Part shown: piece after piece, positions 32,901 to 40,755 of the stretch | Layout: each line of letters starts with the position of its first letter | How positions within the stretch are numbered: position 1 is the stretch's first letter | Assembly (NCBI GenBank): GCA_028875575.1 | Contig: JAPPDF010000040.1 | Location: 1 to 42,191 of the forward strand | From: Acidobacteriota bacterium | GTDB lineage: Bacteria > Acidobacteriota > Terriglobia > Versatilivoradales > Versatilivoraceae | Direction of reading: 5' to 3' | Length of the DNA stretch: 42,191 bases | Program-made: the position numbers and the translations under genes | Notes under the pieces: generated by a model | Databases searched by the model: none | Told to the model about the DNA's origin: nothing | The model's input: the letters and a program-made list of their open reading frames with translations, nothing else

Positions 32901-32950
32901 GATTCCTGGATCCGATCTCGGCGCGCTTCGGGATCCGTTTCGTCTTTTGA
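29903..32950 (+). CDS. TonB-dependent receptor with carboxypeptidase-regulatory N-terminal domain (Oar-like)
   Basis: A 1015-aa outer-membrane beta-barrel receptor. In order: signal peptide (KKGLIVAGMVVCLAAMPVLLVG), a CarboxypepD_reg domain at about residues 28-110 (LIDPSGGLIPGAEVEFRG...PPGTYTLTARCPGF), a plug (NVFYVDGVDTTSMYNGLNNQKL, EFQLKTAGYEAEFGGAMGGVL), then a barrel of many aromatic strands ending in RFGIRFVF with C-terminal Phe as expected for BAM insertion. This architecture is expanded in Acidobacteriota and is used to import complex organic ligands. The start ATG has AGAGG four bases upstream; longer in-frame extensions overlap ltaE and are not coding. The ligand is unknown. No dedicated TonB/ExbBD lies nearby. 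Confidence 0.95.
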   Translation: MSKKGLIVAGMVVCLAAMPVLLVGQQQVGGLRVVLIDPSGGLIPGAEVEFRGSALIRPVFGLSDDQGLIVNNSLPPGTYTLTARCPGFQTAVKEEVVVRVGRSYSVEMALEVGRVESTIVVEGGGAAIDTFKSEAASIYTGEGLTNAAGGRDFTDYARFAPSVNFEALSGSVTYRGQRVHGISVDGSSGAENVFYVDGVDTTSMYNGLNNQKLRVETVEEFQLKTAGYEAEFGGAMGGVLSARTRSGSNEFHGSLLWYGSGSALTGRPRKRLRLDPTQSVDVAEYVLDPEDGDLTHEFGFTLGGPLWRDRVWFFGGLLSELRNRRRSVAFTSGEAGRFQRKDRLRSIPVKIDFQPAEKVRLMASAVADRLDWKGGLPHLDGTSNPAFQWAEEGFEYPGYTLTGAAMIALSPFLAVDARWGLNAIQTEQLLGPAQVRHRFPESPGLIGYSPDDALYRPRGFSTIGHGASFNTSQDFQKKSTVSLSGSYVTRGAGQHNLRFGWQFNGLAHDINDAYQFDYILHYYTRPYNMVNGTVRTSTCTGPNGDVYDPCGYYELRTPFGVVANAGTHRHALFVQDAWTVGGALTLNLGLRLEREEIPSFSDLPEFSSAVFRWNFPDKVAPRAGLAYDVLGNAKLKLFGSWGWFYDAMKLEMAQGSFGGFKWLSHYYLMDDSALDWTRIGGLSGQGNYPGTYVETRNWRIPSFEDLDPDLKPMRMTGTVAGFEYEAAPDHVISVRYSRKNLDQAIEDVGRQTPAGEAYYITNPGRGLSVERFVEVGLPPTPRPKRTYNAIEFRLRRALGHNWLADVAYVNSRLHGLYSGLGSSDENGRLSPNVNRDFDLWFLNYDSRGNLIDGPLGTDRTHQLKVHWTYVMPWDMEVGGFFSAMSGAPISRTVDLEHVDVMVNNRGSDGRNPAWTQTDLSLVQRFHPFSDETRSLEINLNVINLFNQGTPLRTFRSLFRQSLPLWQPGDPVSQVLDGYDYQAIAASQGATRDPRFLQHDRFLDPISARFGIRFVF

Positions 32951-33031
32951 GGAACTGTCTCGGGGAGAAATGAGGAACAAGGTGGAACTGATGCCCTACC
33001 ACATCGTAGCGGTCAATTTCGAGGGGATTGG

Positions 33032-34168
33032 TCAGGCTGAGGGGGTTGCCTTCCCACCGTCAATCGGACCGGGGGCCGCGACCTGTGTCATCAGGTCCTC
33101 GTTCCATTCGCCTTGCACATTGACGTGGGCCAGTGCACCCAGTTCTACCGCCTCGATCAAGTTGTGGTTCAGGTACGCATAGATGCCCGGCTGGCGGAAA
33201 GTGTAGATGGCCGCACCGGCCGAGCCTCCGCGGATGAACCAGGTTTCCAGCCCATGGGCCGGGGGATCGGAGAAGGCACCCTGTTCCCACACGAAGTCTC
33301 CATGTCCGCCGATCAGGTGCGGTCTGGAGTCCCGGTTGGCCTGGGAGTGGATGAAAAGGACGGTCTCGCCCACGCGCGCCTTCATGGCGCCGTCGCCGGT
33401 CAGTGCGCCGACGCGTCCGTTGAACACGACGTGGGATGGCGTGAGCGTACGCATGGTCTGGAGGGTATCGGCCATGGCCTCGATGGGGCCCTCGAAGGCC
33501 ATGAACTTTCCGTCTGCATCTCGCGGTACGTAAAAGTCCTGCTCGCCGATGTAGTAAGCCTTGTCGTAGCGGATGGGCTTGCCGTTGCCGTCCTTGAGGC
33601 CGGTCCTGGGAAGCACCATGATGGCCCCGTTCATTCCCGAGACCACGTGGTATGGAATCATGGAGCCGCCCGGTGCGCAGTGATAAATGAACGTGCCCGG
33701 CTTGATTGCCTTCCATCGCAATACAACCTGCTCGCCGGGCTGAACGTGTGTCAGGGCGCCGCCGCCGAGAGCCCCGGTGGATGCGTGGAAGTCGATGTTG
33801 TGCGAGAGTTGGCTCTCGGCCGGATTCTTCAGGGTGAGCTCGATGTAGTCTCCCTCGTGACAGACGATCAGGGGCGCCGGAATCGAACCGTTGAAGGTGA
33901 GCGCGTGAATCGCGGTGCCGTCGGCGTCGATGACGCGCTTGGCCTCGTTAACCACAAGCTCGACCTCGACGATCCTGGGGCCTCCCGACGCGACCTGTGT
34001 GTGTTCCGGAACATAAGGTGGATCGACCAACTTCTGCCAGACTCGCGGTAGCCCGCGCGTGTCTGTCGGGACCTCGGTGGAGGCCGTCACCGCCCCCCGG
34101 GTCATGGCCGACATGGCGGCCAATGGGCCACTTGCCTGCAGGAAACGTCTTCTGCTCATTGAAGACAT
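33032..34168 (-). CDS. nirK: Copper-containing nitrite reductase (NirK), Tat-exported
   Basis: NirK reduces nitrite to nitric oxide in the periplasm. The 378-aa product has a twin-arginine signal ([16 protein letters not shown]) and two cupredoxin domains. All ligands are seen: type-1 copper H123, C164, H174, M179; type-2 copper H128, H163, H335; active-site D126 and H289 ([45 protein letters not shown]). The Cys-to-His loop is one residue longer than in the CAPPGMVPWH type, and Tyr replaces the Trp. GAGGAG sits six bases upstream of the ATG. There is no nitric oxide reductase, NO sensor or pseudoazurin gene in the window, so it is an orphan denitrification step. It converges on the TonB receptor. 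Confidence 0.96.
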   Translation of the reverse strand: MSSMSRRRFLQASGPLAAMSAMTRGAVTASTEVPTDTRGLPRVWQKLVDPPYVPEHTQVASGGPRIVEVELVVNEAKRVIDADGTAIHALTFNGSIPAPLIVCHEGDYIELTLKNPAESQLSHNIDFHASTGALGGGALTHVQPGEQVVLRWKAIKPGTFIYHCAPGGSMIPYHVVSGMNGAIMVLPRTGLKDGNGKPIRYDKAYYIGEQDFYVPRDADGKFMAFEGPIEAMADTLQTMRTLTPSHVVFNGRVGALTGDGAMKARVGETVLFIHSQANRDSRPHLIGGHGDFVWEQGAFSDPPAHGLETWFIRGGSAGAAIYTFRQPGIYAYLNHNLIEAVELGALAHVNVQGEWNEDLMTQVAAPGPIDGGKATPSA

Positions 34169-34195
34169 GAGACACTCCTCTCGGGTCGGCGTCGA

Positions 34196-34221
34196 CCGAT
34201 CAGTCCGTTGGATTTGATCGG
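34196..34221. promoter_or_regulatory. Inverted repeat upstream of nirK
   Basis: Perfect 7-bp arms CCGATCA (34196-34202) and TGATCGG (34215-34221) with a 12-nt spacer lie 28-53 bp before the nirK start. Position and symmetry suit a dimeric regulator, but this is not a canonical FNR/NnrR box (TTGAT-N4-ATCAA). It could also be fortuitous in GC-rich DNA. Confidence 0.4.
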
Positions 34222-34260
34222 GTCCTTCGTCTGTCGGGGGAGAGGCTCAGCCCGCGGGGC

Positions 34261-35379
34261 TCATTCCGATTCGAAGGGGCGATAGTTCCTAAAGAAGCTG
34301 ACCCAGCGCAGGGAGGTCTTGCCGGTGGTTTGGAAATTGGGGAGTCCGCCGCCCTGGTTGGCCGCGGAGGCGCTCAGCCCACCGTCGCCCGTGGCATCGG
34401 TCTTGACGATGACATGCAGTTCGGCGGGCAGCCAGACCAGCTTGTCCACCAGCATCACTTCCTTGTAGCGGAGCACCAGTTCTTCATCGGTGATGGGGGC
34501 TTTCCGGGGCATGTCGGTGGATTTGGACTCCAGCCGGACCAGCAACTGGTTGTCCAGATCCACCCAGAAACGCCCGCGATAGCCAAAGGGCACCATCCCC
34601 TCATCCTTGACTTCTACGGGCCGCAGGGAGTATTCCCGGGGAATCCGAAAGGACACTTTTGCCGTGTTTCGTCCATGCTTTTTCTCCAGGCCCTGGAACT
34701 TGAAAGTCGCCCGGGACTGAGGTGTGAAGATTGCGGTCAATACGGGCCCGAATTCCCCCACGTCGCGGAAAAGAGGATACTGGCTGACCTGTTTGTAATG
34801 GGGTGACTGGTCGAAGTAGCTCACCTCGACCTCATAGATTCCCCTCTGGGTCCAGCCTCTCCGGCCAAATGCCTGGTAGGACCGGGTGCCTTGGTTGCAG
34901 ACAAAATCCGGTAAGGAGTGGACGTATCTCAGCACCCTGTTTCTGACCGACTCCAGGAATCGCGGCCAGTTCTCGACCGTGGGCACGGTCCCAAGCGGCA
35001 GGAGATTCACATTGGGGGGCGGCGGAGGCGATTTCTCCGTGCCTTTGGGTTCAGCGGGGAGGATGCCGGGAGCTGCGGCCGGCTGGACGGTGGTCGTCCG
35101 TTTCCCTCCCAGCTCTTTTAGGACATTTACAATGGCCGCGTCGGCCTCCTGGGCTTCCAACTGCTTCAGAAAGGCGTCGGTGACCGTGAACCCGATCCCT
35201 CGTTCGCGAATCATCCCCACCGCCCGCTCGACGGTGATTCCGAACTTGGAAGCGGTCGCGATGGTGGTGACCTGTTCGGCCGTCAGAGGTGGTTTGGCTT
35301 CGGCGGTCCCGGCCAAGCCCGCCGAGAGCGTGAGAGTGAGCAGAACCAAAAGCCCAATCCTGAGGGGTGGATGAGTCAT
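34261..35379 (-). CDS. Exported hypothetical protein, acidobacterial-type (LPDFVCNQ motif)
   Basis: A 372-aa protein with a signal peptide (RIGLLVLLTLTLSAGLAGTAEA), a helical domain at about residues 32-92 (LTAEQVTTIATASKFGITVERAVGMI) and a proline-rich linker (EKSPPPPPNVN). The C-terminal domain opens with LRYVHSLPDFVCNQGTRSYQ and is rich in beta strands (FKFQGLEKKHGRNTAKVSFRI, GYRGRFWVDLDNQLLVRLES). Proteins with a 'LPDF-C-Q' opening and a similar beta domain are common hypothetical proteins of Acidobacteriota; function is unknown. The lipoprotein-like or outer-membrane-attached look of the beta domain is only an impression. GGGA lies about ten bases before the ATG. It shares a divergent region with comM. 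Confidence 0.82.
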   Translation of the reverse strand: MTHPPLRIGLLVLLTLTLSAGLAGTAEAKPPLTAEQVTTIATASKFGITVERAVGMIRERGIGFTVTDAFLKQLEAQEADAAIVNVLKELGGKRTTTVQPAAAPGILPAEPKGTEKSPPPPPNVNLLPLGTVPTVENWPRFLESVRNRVLRYVHSLPDFVCNQGTRSYQAFGRRGWTQRGIYEVEVSYFDQSPHYKQVSQYPLFRDVGEFGPVLTAIFTPQSRATFKFQGLEKKHGRNTAKVSFRIPREYSLRPVEVKDEGMVPFGYRGRFWVDLDNQLLVRLESKSTDMPRKAPITDEELVLRYKEVMLVDKLVWLPAELHVIVKTDATGDGGLSASAANQGGGLPNFQTTGKTSLRWVSFFRNYRPFESE

Positions 35380-35736
35380 GGTTGTGTCGTTCCCATTACG
35401 AGATTTGGTTCCCAAGTATAGCATTGAACAGGCGGCCCTTCCCCCATTATAGGGCAGCCTCTGGCATCGAGCCAGCGCGCAGCCTGACAACAGGACGACT
35501 ACCCTGTTTCACGGGGCCGTTGCCTGGGCTCGGTTCATCACCTATAATTCCCAAGTTCAGCGGACGGCCGCCGGCTGGGTACCGATCCGTTGACCCTCCC
35601 TCCTTCCGATCTCCCTCACAATTAAGGTCGGGCCGCAGTCTTCCCGCGCACCCAGCGCCATGGTGCCGGATTGCGTATGGCTGCGTCCCCGCGCCGGCGG
35701 GCGGCCCGCTGTCGCCGGCGATCGCCGGAGGTGAGG
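35380..35736. other. Divergent intergenic region
   Basis: These 357 bp lie between the exported hypothetical protein and comM. On the minus strand there are TATAAT (35451-35446) and TATACT (35420-35415) as possible -10 elements, without good -35 partners. The plus-strand promoter is listed separately. No small gene is recognised. Confidence 0.5.
35520..35548 (+). promoter_or_regulatory. Sigma-70-like promoter upstream of comM
   Basis: TTGCCT (35520-35525), a 17-bp spacer and a perfect TATAAT (35543-35548) form the best-looking promoter in the window. It would leave an untranslated leader of about 180 nt before the comM ATG. An unrecognised small gene or leader structure in that stretch cannot be ruled out. 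Confidence 0.5.
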
Positions 35737-37293
35737 ATGCTGTTTAAAACGCTGAGTGCAGCTGTTTTCGGGATCGATGCCTACGTGGTCGAGGTAGAGG
35801 TGGATGTTTCCCCCGGAAAGGCCAACTTCCTGACAGTAGGGCTGCCGGATGCGGCAGTCAAGGAGAGCAAGGAGCGGATCCGCTCGGCCGTCAAGAACTG
35901 CGGAATGGACTTTCCCTTCAGGAACATTACCGTGAACCTGGCTCCGGCCGGCATCAGGAAGGAGGGCTCGGCGTTCGATCTTCCCATGGCCATGGGCATT
36001 CTGGGAACGGTGGGAACGCTGCAGAGACAGGACCTCGGCGACTGGTTGTTTCTGGGGGAACTCTCCCTGGACGGAGGATTGCGTCCGGTCCGCGGGGCTC
36101 TGCCCATTGCCGTGGCCGCCCGGCAGAAGGGGATTCACCACCTGGTCCTGCCAGCGGAGAACGCCCGGGAAGCCGCGGTGGTCGCCGGCCTGTCGGTCTT
36201 CGGTCTGAAGAATCTGGTAGAAGTGGTGGATCTGGTCAACGGCGCCCGGGAGTTTCAGCCGAACGAGGTGGATCCCCGGCGTCTATTGGCCGCACAGCCC
36301 CGATCCCCGCTGGACTACCGGGACGTCAAGGGGCAGCTCACGGCCAAGCGGGCTCTGGAGGTGGCGACCGCCGGCGGGCACAACCTGATCATGATCGGTC
36401 CTCCCGGATCCGGAAAGACCATGCTGGCCAAGCGCATCCCCACCATCCTTCCGCCGCTTACTTTCGCAGAGGCGATTGAAACCACCAAGATCCACTCCGT
36501 CGGCGGCGTCCTCGCAAACGGCGCCGGGCTGATCAACCGGCGACCCTTTCGGGCTCCTCACCACACCATTTCCGATGCCGGGTTGATTGGCGGGGGAGCG
36601 CTGCCGAAACCGGGGGAGGTCAGCCTGGCCCACCACGGTGTCCTGTTCTTGGATGAGCTTCCCGAGTATGCCCGCAATGTCCTGGAGGTGTTGCGCCAGC
36701 CGCTGGAGGACGGCGAAGTGACTATCGCAAGGGCCGCCCTTTCGCTGACCTTTCCGTCGCGCTTCACCCTGGTGGGAGCCATGAATCCCTGTCCCTGTGG
36801 CTTCTACAACGATCCGGGCCGAGCCTGCTCCTGCACTCCGAGTCTCATCCAGCGCTACGTGGCCCGGATCTCGGGGCCTCTGCTGGACCGGATCGACATT
36901 CACATCGATGTCCCGCCGGTAGCCTACGCCGAGCTGTCGGCGAGGACCAGCGGGGAGCCCTCGCAGGACATTCGGGGACGAGTCACCCGCACCCGGGAAA
37001 TTCAACAGCAGCGCTTCGCCGAAGCCGGGATCTACTCCAACGCCCAGATGACGCCTCGCCTGATTCGTCGTTTCTGTGATATTGGAGTGGAGGCGCAGCG
37101 GCATTTGGAGCGGGCCATGACCCGAATGGGCTTCAGCGCCCGCGCCTACGATCGGATCCTCAAGGTGGCTCGCACCGTTGCCGATCTGGATCAGGCGGAG
37201 GTCATACGGCCCCACCACATCTCGGAGGCCATTCAGTACCGCAATCTGGACCGGAATTACTGGATGGGAACGTCACCGGCGGAGCAGGTTTAG
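35737..37293 (+). CDS. comM: YifB/ComM-family AAA+ Mg-chelatase-like ATPase
   Basis: ComM is a hexameric helicase for branch migration during recombination of incoming DNA. This 518-aa protein has the N-terminal Lon-S5-like domain ([38 protein letters not shown], of which the first half is diagnostic), Walker [15 protein letters not shown], Walker [12 protein letters not shown], the conserved [11 protein letters not shown] loop, the cysteine-rich [17 protein letters not shown] segment and the C-terminal Mg_chelatase_C helical domain ending RNLDRNYWM. The ATG at 35737 has GGAGG five bases upstream; the longer in-frame extension is arginine-rich and unlike the family. No other competence genes are near. 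Repeat A copy 3 overlaps the stop codon and could act as a terminator. Confidence 0.96.
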   Translation: MLFKTLSAAVFGIDAYVVEVEVDVSPGKANFLTVGLPDAAVKESKERIRSAVKNCGMDFPFRNITVNLAPAGIRKEGSAFDLPMAMGILGTVGTLQRQDLGDWLFLGELSLDGGLRPVRGALPIAVAARQKGIHHLVLPAENAREAAVVAGLSVFGLKNLVEVVDLVNGAREFQPNEVDPRRLLAAQPRSPLDYRDVKGQLTAKRALEVATAGGHNLIMIGPPGSGKTMLAKRIPTILPPLTFAEAIETTKIHSVGGVLANGAGLINRRPFRAPHHTISDAGLIGGGALPKPGEVSLAHHGVLFLDELPEYARNVLEVLRQPLEDGEVTIARAALSLTFPSRFTLVGAMNPCPCGFYNDPGRACSCTPSLIQRYVARISGPLLDRIDIHIDVPPVAYAELSARTSGEPSQDIRGRVTRTREIQQQRFAEAGIYSNAQMTPRLIRRFCDIGVEAQRHLERAMTRMGFSARAYDRILKVARTVADLDQAEVIRPHHISEAIQYRNLDRNYWMGTSPAEQV

Positions 37294-37412
37294 CCGTGTG
37301 AAAAATACTGCTAACCACAAGAAGCACAAAAGGCACAAGTTGTGTTTTTGTGCCCTTTGTGGCCATTCCCGGTAAACGCCCGGCTGCCGAATTTTGCAAA
37401 AGGCACCACAAT
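37291..37412 (+). repeat. Dispersed hairpin repeat A, copy 3
   Basis: Same orientation as copy 1. The arms are CACAAAAGGCACAA (37325-37338) and TTGTGCCCTTTGTG (37348-37361), one mismatch, with a 9-nt loop. The right flank (GGCCATTCCCGGTAAAC, GGCTGCCGAATTTTGC) matches the others. It lies between two converging genes, where a hairpin with T-rich loop could serve as bidirectional terminator. Confidence 0.8.
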
Positions 37413-37494
37413 AGACTTCAAGATAGACAGGATGCCCTACCAATGGCTCAAGTCACTCCCCACTCGCCACTCTCCACTAATCTCTCTCCACTCT

Positions 37495-39105
37495 TCAACC
37501 CGGGTATGTGAGAGCCAGGTGAACCTCCTCCAGCGTCAACCCGGCCGGGCAGTTGGGCTGGACCCGGACGGTCAACTCATTGGTGCCCTGATGGATCCGG
37601 CCGGGGGGCAGTTTCCAATCCATCCAGGCTGTGCCGCCGGAACCTGGCCGTCGAATGCCGTCAGCCGCGGCAAGCCGAACCCCGTTGATCTCAAAGGCGG
37701 CCTGATCCGGCCGAAGCGGCCTCGACCAGCCAATGCGCAATTCCGTCTCCGGGCGCGAGCTGCCGCCGCCACTCTCCTTCAAGTCGTCCCCGACAGGAAT
37801 GGGGATCCGCTTCTCTTGTGAGCCCGAGGCAGTCGAGAACGTCACCGGCAGCGGTGCCCGAGGGCAGATGTGGGCGATGTAGCCGGCTTCCTGGGTGCGG
37901 TCGACGGTGTAGAGCTTGTCCAGGCGGGACAGTACCGCGGCCTCTCCCGTTTCCTCGGCGATCTGCTGCTGGTGGGGGTCGTGGACCTCGGGAGTTCCTC
38001 TGCCGCCGCGAATGCCGGACATCACGAAGAGATTGAACCAGTAGAGGCCGTCGGCCCCCGCCGACCAGAAGCGCTGGGCTGCGGCCCGAGCCGCTCGAAT
38101 ATCCTGGAAAGCCCGGGTGGAGCCGCTCAGGCAGGGATAGACCGGGATGCCCGCCCTATGGCCCAGGTCTATCCAGGTCTCGACCGGAGTGGTGAAGGGG
38201 ACATAGCCGGCGCCGGCAACCAGCAGGTCCACCAGGCCTTCCTGGATCCATGAGGCGGCGTCCACCCCGTTGTTCAGGGAGAGTTCGGGCGTGTCGGCCA
38301 CGCGCATGGCCAGTTGGATGGTCTTGCCCTTCTGCCTCGAAATGTCCCGCAGGCGGCGGCGCACCGTTCGCACGAAGTCGGTCAAGAGCGGGACGTGTTG
38401 TCTCTCCGTTCCCGGTTTGAAGAAGAAGGGGTGGCGGCACCAGTCCAGCTCCACGCCGTCCAGGTCGTAGCGCTGGCAGGCTTCTTCGATCGCTTGCAGG
38501 TACCGTTGGCGCACCTCGGGATGGGCGTAGTCCACCGCACACCAACTGAACCACTCGGAGGAACGGACGCCGAAGGCTTCCCGGGTCGACCTCAGGGGAT
38601 GTTCGCCCTCCTTTCGATTCCAGCGCAGGAAGGGCTGAAAGGAGTCCGAATCGGAAATGCTTGCCAGCAGAAACTGAGGATGTCGACGCTTGAAATGGTT
38701 GAGCCGTCCCGGGATGAACGCGTCGTGGATGTCGTTCATGCGGAAGGAGAAGACGCACTCCATGCCGTGCCGCCGGGCGAAGTCCACGGTGACCCGGATG
38801 GGATCGTTTTCCGGCCCCATGGGATAGGTGGTTTCCCAGTGGCGCCTGGTTACGTATCCGCAGTAGTAGATGCTGTCCACGTGGGTGCCCGGCAGGGTCT
38901 TCATCCGTCGCGCCAGAAATCCCTCGGGGGTGGTGGCCAGGGGGGAGTAGCTGTCGTCGCCGTCATTGTTGTAGATCAGCCGGGGCCGCTTGCCGCTGCC
39001 GCCGGAGCCCTGGGCCGGGGCGGCGCGGGACGGGTTGAGGCCCTGGGCGCCTGCCAGGCTCAGGGAGGTGGCCGAGGTTCTGAGAAATTCTCTTCTGGTT
39101 TGCAC
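37495..39105 (-). CDS. Tat-exported TIM-barrel-like protein (GH10-like), paralog of 499-2214
   Basis: A 536-aa protein starting at GTG with GAGGAGG five bases upstream. The product opens MQTRREFLRTSATSLSLAGA, a twin-arginine signal. The barrel region contains DSIYYCGYVTRRHWETTYPMG, GMECVFSFRMNDIHDAFI, ERYLQAIEEACQRYDLDGVELDW-type segments (actual text RQRYLQAIEEACQRYDLDGV then ELDW) and LFVMSGIRGG. A short beta-sandwich closes the protein (FEINGVRLAA...NELTVRVQPN). The DGVEL(D/N) strand end is where many glycosidases keep an acid, but function is unproven. It is the last gene of a minus-strand operon with an SSS transporter and Gfo/Idh oxidoreductase. Confidence 0.82.
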   Translation of the reverse strand: MQTRREFLRTSATSLSLAGAQGLNPSRAAPAQGSGGSGKRPRLIYNNDGDDSYSPLATTPEGFLARRMKTLPGTHVDSIYYCGYVTRRHWETTYPMGPENDPIRVTVDFARRHGMECVFSFRMNDIHDAFIPGRLNHFKRRHPQFLLASISDSDSFQPFLRWNRKEGEHPLRSTREAFGVRSSEWFSWCAVDYAHPEVRQRYLQAIEEACQRYDLDGVELDWCRHPFFFKPGTERQHVPLLTDFVRTVRRRLRDISRQKGKTIQLAMRVADTPELSLNNGVDAASWIQEGLVDLLVAGAGYVPFTTPVETWIDLGHRAGIPVYPCLSGSTRAFQDIRAARAAAQRFWSAGADGLYWFNLFVMSGIRGGRGTPEVHDPHQQQIAEETGEAAVLSRLDKLYTVDRTQEAGYIAHICPRAPLPVTFSTASGSQEKRIPIPVGDDLKESGGGSSRPETELRIGWSRPLRPDQAAFEINGVRLAAADGIRRPGSGGTAWMDWKLPPGRIHQGTNELTVRVQPNCPAGLTLEEVHLALTYPG

Positions 39106-39149
39106 CGGGTCCTCCTCAAGGCCGCTTCGGGGCGGAGTTTTCTGGTTCG

Positions 39150-40676
39150 TCAAGGTTCCTGCAATCCGGGCACTTCCGCAGCCGTCTTGCGGCGCCACAG
39201 GGTGTATTCCCGGTCGGCTGGCGGGAGGCGCCTTAGCTTGGCATAAATCAGGCTGAAAGGGTAGGAGACTGCCAGGCAGATGACCATCGCGAGGGCCCCG
39301 TAAAATATCCAGTGGGTGTCCGAATAGTTCTGGATGTAAACCTGCGAGGGAATGCTGACCAGGCAGGTGGCGATCAGCCAACCGCCGAAATTTCCCCTGC
39401 GGGTCAGAATTCCCATGAGGAACAGGGCGGTGACGGGCGAGGCCACGTAGCCGCCAACCATGCTGATCGCCTTGAGGATTCCCTCGATCTGTGAGACCAG
39501 CAGGCCGGAAGCGGTGGCCAGCAGCCCCAGACCGACCGTCAGTCCGCGGGCGATCTGGAGACTGCGGCGGGAATCCAGGGCGCGCTTTCTCAATGGCTGG
39601 ATGAAGTCCACCAGGATCAGGGTGCTCATGGAGTGAATGCCGGAGTCGACGGTGGACATGGCGGCGGCAAAGACGGCGGCGATGATCAGGCCTGAAATGC
39701 CTGCCGGCAGGGCATGGATGATGTAAAACGGGAGGATCTTGTCGCCGCCGATCCCTTCGGCCAGACGTTCCGGAAACAGGGAGAAGTAAGCGAAGAGTCC
39801 CAACCCGATAAAAAAGAGAAGCGCCAGAAGAATGATTTCCAAGACGTGATCCAGAATCTGCGCCTTGACCATTCCTCCAAACGTCTTGATCGAGAGCAAC
39901 CGCTGGACAGGCACCTGGCTGGTGCCGTACTGGCCGAAGGCGATGATGAAATAGCAGATCACCACCGTCAGGCCGTTTATTTCCGAGAAGCTGAAGGTCA
40001 GATCCAGCAGCGGCAGCTTGTCGTTGGCGGAAGCCATTTCCATGATCCGGTCCATCCCCCCGGGCACGCGCTCCACCAGGGAAAGGGTGATCAGGACGGC
40101 CCCGAAGGTCAGAACCAGAAATTGCACCACGTCGGTCCAGATCACTGCAGCCATCCCGCCCAGGGTGGTGTAGGCGGTGGCCACCAGGCCCATGACAATG
40201 ATCGCGCTCCAGAGGTCGAGGCCGGTGACCGTGGAAAGCGCCAGGGCCGGCGCATAGAGGGCAATGCCCATCCAGCCCAGCAGTTGCAGAATCGAGAAGA
40301 AGGAAGCGGCGTAGCGGGATCGGCTCCCGAAGCGCAGGCCCACGTATTCGTAGATGCTGGTGACCCGGAGCCTGCGGTAGATGGGGAAAAACAGCAGAAT
40401 GACCAGCGGCGCGGCCAGCAGGGTAGCCGGCAGCCCCACAACCAGAGCGGCATTCTCCTCGTAGGCCACCTGCGGTGCGCCCAGGTAGGTGATGGCACTC
40501 AGAACGCTGGCGACCACGCTGAGGCCGACCGCCAGCCAGGGCATGCGCCGGTTGGCCAGGAAGTAGGTCCCGGTGTCTTTCTGCTTGCCGGATAGACCCA
40601 GGGCCAGACCGACCACCACCGCGAAGTAACCCAACAGGACCAAGGTGTTTAGAGTTCCGAAGGATGGTGCTTCCAG
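39150..40676 (-). CDS. Sodium:solute symporter (SSS family)
   Basis: An inner-membrane sodium-coupled transporter. Hydrophobic segments cover almost the full length (about 13 predicted by eye). Family motifs include LANRRMPWLAVGLSVVASVLSA, the ITYLGAPQVAYEENAA start of helix two, SIYEYVGLRFG, YTTLGGMAAVIWTDVVQF and AAVFAAAMSTVDSGIHSMST (Na+ site region). The start is uncertain: TTG at 40643 gives 497 aa, but in-frame upstream codons encode a typical first-helix lead (EAPSFGTLNTLVLLGYF) and begin at a CTG (40676) with GAGGGG eight bases upstream. I list the longer form. The substrate could be a sugar, sialic acid or other organic anion; the adjacent exported barrel protein and Gfo/Idh oxidoreductase suggest a sugar or sugar acid. 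Confidence 0.92.
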   Translation of the reverse strand: MEAPSFGTLNTLVLLGYFAVVVGLALGLSGKQKDTGTYFLANRRMPWLAVGLSVVASVLSAITYLGAPQVAYEENAALVVGLPATLLAAPLVILLFFPIYRRLRVTSIYEYVGLRFGSRSRYAASFFSILQLLGWMGIALYAPALALSTVTGLDLWSAIIVMGLVATAYTTLGGMAAVIWTDVVQFLVLTFGAVLITLSLVERVPGGMDRIMEMASANDKLPLLDLTFSFSEINGLTVVICYFIIAFGQYGTSQVPVQRLLSIKTFGGMVKAQILDHVLEIILLALLFFIGLGLFAYFSLFPERLAEGIGGDKILPFYIIHALPAGISGLIIAAVFAAAMSTVDSGIHSMSTLILVDFIQPLRKRALDSRRSLQIARGLTVGLGLLATASGLLVSQIEGILKAISMVGGYVASPVTALFLMGILTRRGNFGGWLIATCLVSIPSQVYIQNYSDTHWIFYGALAMVICLAVSYPFSLIYAKLRRLPPADREYTLWRRKTAAEVPGLQEP

Positions 40677-40755
40677 AACCTCACCCCCTCAGGGTTGCGG
40701 TAGGGTGGTGCTGCTGCCGAGCAGGCCGAAGCCGACGGTTCATTCTGGGGCAGCT

